NCBI GenBank assembly: GCA_964423745.1
Contig: CAYRGG010000008.1
Location: 40,223-104,222 of the forward strand
Origin: CAYRGG01 sp964423745
GTDB taxonomy: Bacteria; Pseudomonadota; Gammaproteobacteria; Competibacterales; Competibacteraceae
Direction of reading: 5' to 3'
Length of the DNA stretch: 64,000 nucleotides
Positions 16,791-24,861 of this stretch are shown here, one piece after another. Numbering within the stretch: position 1 is the first letter of the stretch; every line of letters begins with the position of its first letter. The notes under the pieces were generated by a model. That model saw only the letters and a program-made list of their open reading frames with translations, did no database searches and was not told where the DNA came from. The position numbers and the translations under genes are program-made.

Positions 16791-17208
16791 TTAGGAAACA
16801 AATGGATTTTCGTATTTAACGCCTTCCACCACCTGCCCATGCTGGCCATCCTCAGTGAGAATGATAGTAACACTAGCCTCTTTAGCAGTTGCCCAAAGCA
16901 TGGCATCCCAAAACGATAATCGATGTTGCTCGACAGCAGCAATCGCTCGGTTGATTGTATTGACTTCGGGCAATACGATAGGAAACAAGCTCTGCCAGTC
17001 CTCAATCTGTGCTCGCACTTCAGCTAGCGGCATTTGTAGTTTGCGAGTGGCAGCCGAGAAAAATTCTGCCAATGCCTGCAGCGTAAGCACACAATCTCTT
17101 TGCAGAACATTTTGCAGTAGCGCTTTAGCTCGTTTATGTCGTTCACCGGCGCTGACATAAAACATAGAACAGGATATTTGTGTCCAGCGTCAGTCGCTCA
17201 GCGATCAT
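16791..17208 (-). pseudogene. PIN-domain (VapC-like) toxin, frameshifted near its N-terminus
   Basis: The original gene starts at an ATG at 17206-17208 that overlaps the antitoxin stop codon and reads M-I-A-E-R-L-T-L-D-T-N-I-L-F-Y-V before reaching a stop. The rest of the domain (S-A-G-E-R-H-K-R-A-K...) continues in another frame from about 17165. Between them the sequence reads TTC-TATGTTT-TATGTCAGC, which is what a 7-base partial duplication of TATGT would produce. The remaining acidic residues of a PIN nuclease are present: A-L-A-E-F-F, S-F-W-D-A-M-L-W-A-T-A and L-T-E-D-G. With the first catalytic Asp in another frame the toxin should be inactive, unless this is a sequencing or assembly error. 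Confidence 0.75.
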
Positions 17209-17446
17209 GGAGTTCATCCCGATTAAATCTCCAACCACTTGAGCTATAACCCTGCTCGGCACGCTCTAGCGTCCGTGCTAGCGCTGCTGCCTGTGTTGAT
17301 GTCAAGCGTCTGCTAACGCTAATCGGCATGAGTTTAGCTACCGGTGTTCCATCCCGCGTAATAACAACTTCCTCACCGGTTTCAACCGTTGCTACATAAT
17401 CAGCAAGGGGAGCGGTTGCCTCCTCCATTGAGATTTTTCTAGTCAT
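17198..17446 (-). CDS. Phd/YefM-family antitoxin
   Basis: The 82-aa protein has the Phd/YefM N-terminal fold that binds operator DNA: I-S-M-E-E-A-T-A-P-L-A-D-Y-V, G-E-E-V-V-I-T-R-D-G-T-P-V-A-K-L-M-P-I. The C-terminal part with G-W-R-F-N-R-D-E-L would wrap the PIN toxin. I use the ATG at 17446, which has GGGGTG six bases upstream, in place of a GTG three codons earlier. Its stop overlaps the original start of the broken toxin gene, so the pair was translationally coupled. Confidence 0.85.
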   Translation of the reverse strand: MTRKISMEEATAPLADYVATVETGEEVVITRDGTPVAKLMPISVSRRLTSTQAAALARTLERAEQGYSSSGWRFNRDELHDR

Positions 17447-17552
17447 GAAAAACACCCCAATTCATCAAACAGACACTTTGTGAAATCATACACAGCCTTC
17501 ATAGGGTTTTTAAGCTATTATTTTGTTGTTTTCTTAAGTACTTGCCTATAAA

Positions 17553-17646
17553 TTATCCGGTGTTATATCAGGAACGCTGTGAATACGTCCATGTACGCTC
17601 CATCGCCGTCTCCCAACGGCGAAGGCCCTTCCATAACACCGGATAA
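17553..17646. repeat. Divergent member of the hairpin element family, copy 6
   Basis: Perfect 14-bp terminal arms TTATCCGGTGTTAT and ATAACACCGGATAA flank a core with GCTGTGAATACGTCCATGT, which lines up with the GCCGTGAACACTTCCCTGT core of copies 3 and 4, and a central GCCGT-CTCCCA-ACGGC hairpin. Arm sequence is unlike the other copies but the layout is the same. Confidence 0.6.
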
Positions 17647-17659
17647 CTTAGAGCGTTTT

Positions 17660-18385
17660 ACTTAAATGCGCTAAGGCCATGTATATAGATAACAGTATCC
17701 ATGGGACCGACTACCTACTATATAACTTTGCGGAATGACGGAAGAGTAAAGATTGGTGGGTAGAAAAATATATGCAATCAGATAAGAATTTAAAACTTAC
17801 ATAGTATTTTTATTTTAATAAGGCAGAAAAAATAAAGCGCTTCAAAAAACTTGAAGCGCAGTAATCAAACAAGCAACTATCCGTGTCGTTGTTTTTTTCT
17901 CCTTGAGTTATAAAGTTATAGAAATCACTTTGAATTGTCGAGCAGGCAGATGTTAATGATTGTTAAAGAGTAATAAAAAAGCTGAATTTATACTTTTATG
18001 CTGGGTTTTTAACTCTAATTCAAAAAGTCAAATTTATTAATAAGTTATTGATTAAATAATAAATATTATAACAATAAAGATATTTCAAGAAACCATAACC
18101 GGTTATTGTTTATAAAAGCCATTCGATTGGTTTTAAATTAAAAAATAAAATAAAGTTTAAGTTTTTTTTTGTATAAAGGGTGCAACTGACATAATTATTG
18201 TATTGTGCGATTTATTTTCTTGAGAACTAGAAGTAACTAAAACACCAATTGACAACATCTTAAAACCATTTAAACAACTAACAATTTTTTAAAAATTTTT
18301 ATATCTATTTATAAATACGAGTCATTCTGATAGCGGTTAAAAAAAGATTAAATACGGTATCTGCGGGATTAAGTAAATTACTTTA
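17660..18385. other. AT-rich intergenic region of about 0.7 kb
   Basis: This stretch between the antitoxin region and dsbD is much richer in A and T than the surroundings and has no credible protein frame on either strand. It contains one clear minus-strand terminator (17837-17859). The low GC suggests imported DNA or a decayed gene. Confidence 0.6.
17829..17859 (-). terminator. Rho-independent terminator without an assigned gene
   Basis: The 9-bp stem GCGCTTCAA/TTGAAGCGC (17837-17845 and 17851-17859) is followed on the minus strand by TTTATTTTTT. The nearest upstream minus-strand gene is dsbD, ending more than 500 bases away, so it may serve dsbD or a small RNA made inside the AT-rich region. 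Confidence 0.75.
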
Positions 18386-20875
18386 TTACATAGACCTTGC
18401 TGTAGATACTGTACTGCTTTCTGAAGGACCAAGGGCCTGCTGAACATGAGTTTGAAAACGGTCTGCAGGCATAAAACCCACCACGCGATAAGCTTTGCGT
18501 TCTTTGCCATTTGCGTCAAAAAATAAAATCGCTGGTGGCCCAAAGATGCCAAAATGCTGCTGCAAAGCGCGATCTTCGGCAGTGTTAGCCGTGACATCCG
18601 CCTTTAACAAAATAGTATCTTCCAGGGCTGCCTGTACACCGGGATCTGTGAACGTATATTTCTCTAACTCTTTACAGGTCACACACCAATCCGCATAAAA
18701 GTCCAGCATGACAGGTTGACCCTGGGCACGATCAATTATCTGTTGCACATCGACAACGGTTTTTACCGGACGAAAAGCCAGTTTTTCGGTCTGCCCAGAA
18801 TTTTGTTTATTTGCAGCAAAAAGACCGACTGCTTGAAGGGGGTGTAAAGGATCTTTACCACCTGCCGCTATACCGACCAGCAACAACACTCCATACACCA
18901 TCAACACTGTCCCTAACCCCTTAACCAGAGCACGCCAGTGGGGTGCCCCATGGGCTAGAGGTTGTAGAGCACCCATATAGGTGGCCGAGACGATGAGTAG
19001 CACGGCCCAAAGTAGCATGTAGATTGATGTGGGCAGAACGCGCTCTAGGATCCAGATGGCTACCCCTAACATCAATACCCCAAATACAGCCTTGATACGG
19101 TTCATCCAGTGACCCACCCGGGGCAAAATATGTCCCGCAGACGTACCGATGAGCAGAAGCGGCAGCCCCATGCCCAAACTCATGGCAAACAGTGCAGAAC
19201 CTCCCAATACTCTATCACCTGTCGTTGCAATGACTGTCAAGACCCCAATCAATGGAGGCGCTACACAAGGACCTACGATGAGCGCCGATAGAAAACCCAT
19301 GGTGGCGACTCCAGCATAGGTGCCACCCCGTTGGCGATTAGTCACTGCCGCGAGTCGACTTTGCCAATGGGCAGGTACTTGTAGTTGAAAAAAACCAAAA
19401 GCAGACAGCGCCAAAAACACAAACAGGGCGCTAAATCCCACCAACACCCAGGGATTTTGAAACCATACCTGAATGTTTTGACCTAGCGTGGCCGCCATAA
19501 CCCCCGCGAGGGTGTAGGTGACGGACATGGCCAACACATAGATCAAAGATAGAAAAAATGCATTGCGTTGGTTGATTTGTTTTCCTTGACCCGCAATAAG
19601 ACTAGACAAGATGGGAATCATGGGAAGCACGCAGGGCGTAAAAGCAAGCATCAAACCGAACCCAAAAAAGGCGGGTAGCGCCCAGAGTCGCCCTTCCACC
19701 AGAAGATTGGCCATGCGATCTTGTTCGCCTTGGATAATACCTGTGGGATTATCATCTTCCAGCTCGCTTTCAGCCGTTTGTAATGAGTTAGTCTGCGGCA
19801 ATGCGGGCAAGCGCACCGGAACCGTTTGGGTCATAGGCGGATAGCAGACGCCTATCTCCGCGCAACCCTGGTAATTCACCGTTACCTGGATATTACGGTC
19901 TGCAGAAGCGGTTCGGGCAATTTTGGCGGTAGCTGTCGCAACCTGATAAAAAACTTCTTGCTCACCAAAAAATTCGTCTTTATTGATTTTTCCTTCCGGA
20001 AAAACCATTTCCTTTATACGCAGTCCCTGGGCCCCATTGAGGTTGAGCTCAAGTTTATCTTTGTACAAATAATACCCTTCAGCAATATCCCAACGGGCAA
20101 TCAATGTATTGGCGTCTGGCGCATCCACAGAGAGCACAAAGGCTTGATGGGGTTCTAAAAGTTCATTTTGCGGAGTTTTGAGAAGGGCGCTATCTGGAGC
20201 AGAGCCGCCCCACCCTGGCAGTAAACTTTTGGACGATTTTGGGCTAGAGGCGATATCTAAATCCGCAGACATAGACGGCTGGATTCCCGCCTGCGCGGGA
20301 ATGACGGAAGAGGAATTCGCGTCAAGGGCTGAATCTGCTGTTGTAGACGACTGGATTCCCACCTGCCCGGGAATGACGGAAGAGGAACTGGCTGTATCTG
20401 ATAAATTTACGGTGACAGATTGGGTTTCAGGGGGATAACAAACACCCACGTCAGCACATCCCTGGAAAGCGACCAACAGAGTTAACTGAGCAGGAGCCTT
20501 GGAGTCGTTGCGCTGCAGGGGAATCGCAATGCGTATATCATCGCGATAGGTCACCATCTCGCCAAAGAATTCATCGTGATAAATCTTTCCCGCAGGAAAA
20601 TCAGGCGTACCTAACTCAATGCCCGGCGTTTTCGAAACAAACTGAAAGCGTTCCTGGTATAGGTAGTAGCCTTTAGCGATATCCCATTTTGCTAAAAGGG
20701 TTTTGCCATCCTTCGCCGCTACGGAAAATGCAAACGCCTGTTTTGGATCGAGCAAACTATCTTGGTCAATGGCATAGACCGGTGACAACAGAGTTACGAA
20801 AAGGCTCAGTACTGTTATCAACCCAGTTATTGGCGTTCGCATCGATCTTATCGTCATACAGTTTATTATTGGCAT
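18386..20875 (-). CDS. dsbD: Thiol:disulfide interchange protein DsbD with two alpha domains
   Basis: DsbD carries electrons from cytoplasmic thioredoxin to periplasmic thiol proteins. After a signal sequence there are two tandem DsbD-alpha domains (about residues 36-160 and 236-355), each with the redox motif F/Y-Q-G-C-A-x-x-G-V-C-Y-P-P. The membrane beta domain follows from about 397, with its cysteines in F-T-P-C-V-L-P-M and V-G-P-C-V-A-P-P. The C-terminal thioredoxin-like gamma domain has Y-A-D-W-C-V-T-C-K. E. coli DsbD has one alpha domain and 565 aa; this has 829. The linker between the alpha domains (161-235) is encoded in part by two palindromic repeat units. The start is uncertain: Met at 20875, 20857 or 20842, the last fitting a normal signal peptide. 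cutA lies just upstream, the two forming a pair. Confidence 0.92.
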   Translation of the reverse strand: MPIINCMTIRSMRTPITGLITVLSLFVTLLSPVYAIDQDSLLDPKQAFAFSVAAKDGKTLLAKWDIAKGYYLYQERFQFVSKTPGIELGTPDFPAGKIYHDEFFGEMVTYRDDIRIAIPLQRNDSKAPAQLTLLVAFQGCADVGVCYPPETQSVTVNLSDTASSSSVIPGQVGIQSSTTADSALDANSSSVIPAQAGIQPSMSADLDIASSPKSSKSLLPGWGGSAPDSALLKTPQNELLEPHQAFVLSVDAPDANTLIARWDIAEGYYLYKDKLELNLNGAQGLRIKEMVFPEGKINKDEFFGEQEVFYQVATATAKIARTASADRNIQVTVNYQGCAEIGVCYPPMTQTVPVRLPALPQTNSLQTAESELEDDNPTGIIQGEQDRMANLLVEGRLWALPAFFGFGLMLAFTPCVLPMIPILSSLIAGQGKQINQRNAFFLSLIYVLAMSVTYTLAGVMAATLGQNIQVWFQNPWVLVGFSALFVFLALSAFGFFQLQVPAHWQSRLAAVTNRQRGGTYAGVATMGFLSALIVGPCVAPPLIGVLTVIATTGDRVLGGSALFAMSLGMGLPLLLIGTSAGHILPRVGHWMNRIKAVFGVLMLGVAIWILERVLPTSIYMLLWAVLLIVSATYMGALQPLAHGAPHWRALVKGLGTVLMVYGVLLLVGIAAGGKDPLHPLQAVGLFAANKQNSGQTEKLAFRPVKTVVDVQQIIDRAQGQPVMLDFYADWCVTCKELEKYTFTDPGVQAALEDTILLKADVTANTAEDRALQQHFGIFGPPAILFFDANGKERKAYRVVGFMPADRFQTHVQQALGPSESSTVSTARSM
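20279..20386. repeat. Two palindromic repeat units inside the dsbD coding region
   Basis: CTGGATTCCCGCCTGCGCGG (start 20279) and CTGGATTCCCACCTGCCCGG (start 20351) each continue into GAATGACGGAAGAGGAA. They are exactly 72 bp apart, so each adds 24 codons in frame and encodes S-S-V-I-P-x-Q-x-G-I-Q. This GATTCCCGC...GCGGGAATGACG type is a common intergenic repeat in many proteobacteria; here it is translated. Confidence 0.9.
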
Positions 20876-20914
20876 GAGGCGCTAAATATTAAAAAAATCA
20901 TAAGTCTTCACCAA

Positions 20915-21256
20915 CTATTCGTTCATTTGAGATGTTTTATCGAGACTAACATCGATCCAGTCTAAATAAGCTTTAGCGCCTTGCTCAAGGGGCAAAGCGA
21001 TAACCTCCGGTACTGTATACGGGTGTAGCTCGGTAATCCGAGCTTCCACAAGTGGATAAAGGTCGCTGCGGGTTTTGATAATCAACAACCATTCCGCATC
21101 ACGCTGAAGATTTCCCTCCCATCGATAAACTGAAACAATACCCGATATAATGTTTACGCAGGCTGCGAGCTTTTGGTTGACCAACGTTGCAGCGATATGC
21201 TCTGCCACAGATTGATCTGGGCAGGTACACAAGACGACGCGATGGGCGATATTCAT
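20915..21256 (-). CDS. cutA: Divalent-cation tolerance protein CutA
   Basis: CutA is a small trimeric ferredoxin-like protein linked to copper tolerance, of uncertain biochemical role. The family motifs are present: VLCTCPDQSVAEHIAATLVNQKLAACVNI, S-V-Y-R-W-E-G, I-K-T-R-S-D-L-Y and H-P-Y-T-V-P-E-V-I-A-L-P. 113 aa is normal. It precedes dsbD by about 40 bases and probably shares a transcript; the cutA-dsbD pair beside groES-groEL is a known gammaproteobacterial arrangement. Confidence 0.95.
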   Translation of the reverse strand: MNIAHRVVLCTCPDQSVAEHIAATLVNQKLAACVNIISGIVSVYRWEGNLQRDAEWLLIIKTRSDLYPLVEARITELHPYTVPEVIALPLEQGAKAYLDWIDVSLDKTSQMNE

Positions 21257-21412
21257 AGCGGTTAAACCCTCTCATCTTCAGGTTTAGCTGTTAATACAAG
21301 TTAATGTTATTGCAAGTTACGTTCCCTTTAATACCTATATCAATAAAATTTTTCTCTTAATCATCACATCCCTTGAATTCTCTTTGTTAGCCCATATGTT
21401 GAGCAAACGGGC

Positions 21413-21440
21413 TTGACAGGCTTTTTTTGATCGTTACTAT
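21413..21440 (+). promoter_or_regulatory. Sigma-70-type promoter of groES-groEL
   Basis: TTGACA (21413-21418), a 16-base spacer and TACTAT (21435-21440). The -10 element touches the CIRCE operator, so a bound HrcA repressor would cover the transcription start. Confidence 0.8.
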
Positions 21441-21466
21441 TAGCACTCACTAAAGGCGAGTGCTAA
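21440..21466 (+). promoter_or_regulatory. CIRCE operator (HrcA binding site)
   Basis: TTAGCACTC, a 9-base spacer, then GAGTGCTAA: an exact match to the CIRCE consensus. HrcA binds this inverted repeat and represses groE until heat shock titrates GroEL. It indicates that the genome has hrcA, which is outside this window. Confidence 0.96.
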
Positions 21467-21517
21467 TAATTATAATCGTTATGACTTCAGCAACTTCTCT
21501 TAAGGAGATCAAGTTAA

Positions 21518-21808
21518 ATGAATATGCGTCCCTTACATGACCGTGTGATTATCAAACGGGCAGAGGAAGAAACCACCAGTGCTGGTGGTATTGTGCTGCC
21601 TGGCTCAGCCGCTGAAAAACCCTCCCGCGGTCACGTCATCTCCGTAGGCCGGGGCAAGCTATTAGAGAACGGCGAAATCCGTCCCCTGGATGTAAAAGCC
21701 GGAGATCAAGTCCTGTTTGGAAAATACTCTGGCAACGAAGTAAAGATCGACGGCGAAGATTTTATCGTCATGCGCGAAGACGAAATCATGGCCATCATTG
21801 AGAGCTAA
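21518..21808 (+). CDS. groES: Co-chaperonin GroES
   Basis: GroES is the seven-membered lid of the GroEL folding chamber. The frame starts M-N-M-R-P-L-H-D-R-V-I-I-K-R, has the mobile loop E-E-T-T-S-A-G-G-I-V-L-P and ends as usual with M-A-I-I-E-S. 96 aa is standard. An AAGGAG site precedes the ATG. Transcription is from the CIRCE-controlled promoter. Confidence 0.98.
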   Translation: MNMRPLHDRVIIKRAEEETTSAGGIVLPGSAAEKPSRGHVISVGRGKLLENGEIRPLDVKAGDQVLFGKYSGNEVKIDGEDFIVMREDEIMAIIES

Positions 21809-21853
21809 ACGTCTCCTGATTAATACATTTAGAAAGTTTACGAGGAAAAGTTA

Positions 21854-23521
<1,668 letters not shown>

Positions 23522-23550
23522 GCCCTTTTCACCTAGCCTTCCAAAGTTGC

Positions 23551-23577
23551 AAAAACCCCGCTTCGGCGGGGTTTTTT
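23551..23577 (+). terminator. Rho-independent terminator of groES-groEL
   Basis: The stem CCCCGC-TTCG-GCGGGG is followed by a T-run at 23571-23577. The stable TTCG tetraloop makes a strong terminator, 30 bases after the groEL stop codon. An A-run on the other side makes it bidirectional. Confidence 0.93.
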
Positions 23578-23736
23578 ATGACCCGCAAGGTAGTGAAACG
23601 GTCTCAGGTGTTAGCCTATTTTGCCAACCTGCCGGTGTGCCGAAGAGAAAAGGCATCCGAGTCACGAATCATCCTCCCGTCATGTTCGCCATGGACGGCA
23701 AGGACTGATGACAACCCCTGCTACCCTCCCTAGCAA

Positions 23737-23767
23737 CTGGATTCCGGCAATCCCTGCCAGAATGACG
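23737..23767. repeat. Intergenic palindromic repeat, same class as in dsbD
   Basis: CTGGATTCCGGCAATCCCTG runs on into CCAGAATGACG, giving arms ATTCCGGCA/TGCCAGAAT. It is a more distant member of the GATTCC...GGAATGACG class found in dsbD. The region between the groEL terminator and the antitoxin at 23933 (about 350 bases) otherwise holds nothing I can name. Confidence 0.7.
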
Positions 23768-23932
23768 GGTGAGCAGTACCCATGATATAACTTTCCTAGG
23801 CGTGGCATTAGCCTTTTTGTTAGTCCGGGGTATTTTGGGATTTAGCTGAAAGAACTCGGACCACTCAATTATTAGGAAAATGCATTTACTTGATCCCTTG
23901 ACGATTTTAGAAAGAACCAATAAAAAGTAACT

Positions 23933-24169
23933 ATGAAAACAATATCGATTACCGTATCGGAATCTGATTACGAAGCTTTCCGTAGCGCGTCACAGGCACA
24001 GCAGCGCCCGATTGCCCAACTTATCTGCGAGGCTATGGCTTTGTATCAACAGGAAAAGCTCCAGGAGCGGACACCTTTGACGGAACTGCCCTTGCTGTTG
24101 GGCCATCGGCCGATACGCGATTTACCGTCCAGGGCGGAGATCTACGACGAAATCTTCGGCGACCAGTGA
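23933..24169 (+). CDS. Small antitoxin-like protein, likely ribbon-helix-helix
   Basis: The 78-aa protein begins M-K-T-I-S-I-T-V-S-E-S-D-Y-E-A-F, a beta strand plus helix typical of ribbon-helix-helix DNA-binding antitoxins, then a helix Q-L-I-C-E-A-M-A-L-Y-Q-Q-E-K. The acidic C-terminus (R-A-E-I-Y-D-E-I-F-G-D) could wrap a toxin. Its TGA overlaps the GTG start of the PIN gene (GTGA), typical of VapBC operons. The assignment as antitoxin rests on size, fold guess and partner. Confidence 0.75.
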   Translation: MKTISITVSESDYEAFRSASQAQQRPIAQLICEAMALYQQEKLQERTPLTELPLLLGHRPIRDLPSRAEIYDEIFGDQ

Positions 24170-24657
24170 GCCTGAGGGTGGTCAAACGCGGGCTTGATAC
24201 TAACATTCTGATCTATGCTCACCTCCCCGGTTTTCAGCAGCATGAGCAGGTACGTCGCTACTTGTTGAACCAGCTTCGGCTGAGCGAAGTCAAACTGGTC
24301 GTGACTCCCCTTGTGTTGCACGAGTTCGTGCATGTTGTGACAGATGCTCGACGCTTCGAGGCACCGGTGCCTATATCGGAAGCCGTGGCGGTAGCGCATC
24401 TATTTTTAAGACGTACAAATGTCGAGTGTCTCGCCGTAGATGAAGCCGCGCTGTTGTCAGCTTTTACACTTCTAGATCGCCATAGGCTCGGCCGAAAGCG
24501 GATCGCTGATACCCTGTTTGCTGCCACGTTGCTGCATCACGGCGTGACCGAAATCGTGACCTGCAATCCGGGGGATTTTCGGCTCTTTGACGGTCTGCGA
24601 GTAATCGATCCTTGCGACTTAAAACCCGCGCCGGTTGGTAGTAATCCCGACCGATAA
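24166..24657 (+). CDS. PIN-domain toxin (VapC-like ribonuclease)
   Basis: PIN toxins cut tRNA or rRNA with a Mg-binding acidic cluster. The residues are visible: G-L-D-T-N-I-L-I-Y-A (Asp near residue 11), L-V-L-H-E-F-V-H-V-V (Glu), R-I-A-D-T-L-F-A-A-T (Asp) and V-T-C-N-P-G-D-F (Asp). The 163 aa run slightly longer than many VapC proteins. The GTG start overlaps the antitoxin stop. Unlike the locus at 16.8 kb this toxin is intact. Confidence 0.88.
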   Translation: MSLRVVKRGLDTNILIYAHLPGFQQHEQVRRYLLNQLRLSEVKLVVTPLVLHEFVHVVTDARRFEAPVPISEAVAVAHLFLRRTNVECLAVDEAALLSAFTLLDRHRLGRKRIADTLFAATLLHHGVTEIVTCNPGDFRLFDGLRVIDPCDLKPAPVGSNPDR

Positions 24658-24861
24658 TTATTTATTGGGATTCGTGCCAAAAACATTTGAACATTCCCTA
24701 GAAGTGCCGAAGTAAAATTCTCCACCCTTGAGACGGCGATTAGCTGTTGAAAATTGAACGGTCTCCTTGGTGAGGTGGTGGTTTAGATAGGCCAAAGTCG
24801 TTTTATCCGGTAAGCTTAATAACATCGTCTACCTAATTGTAGCCTATCAATACTGATTATT

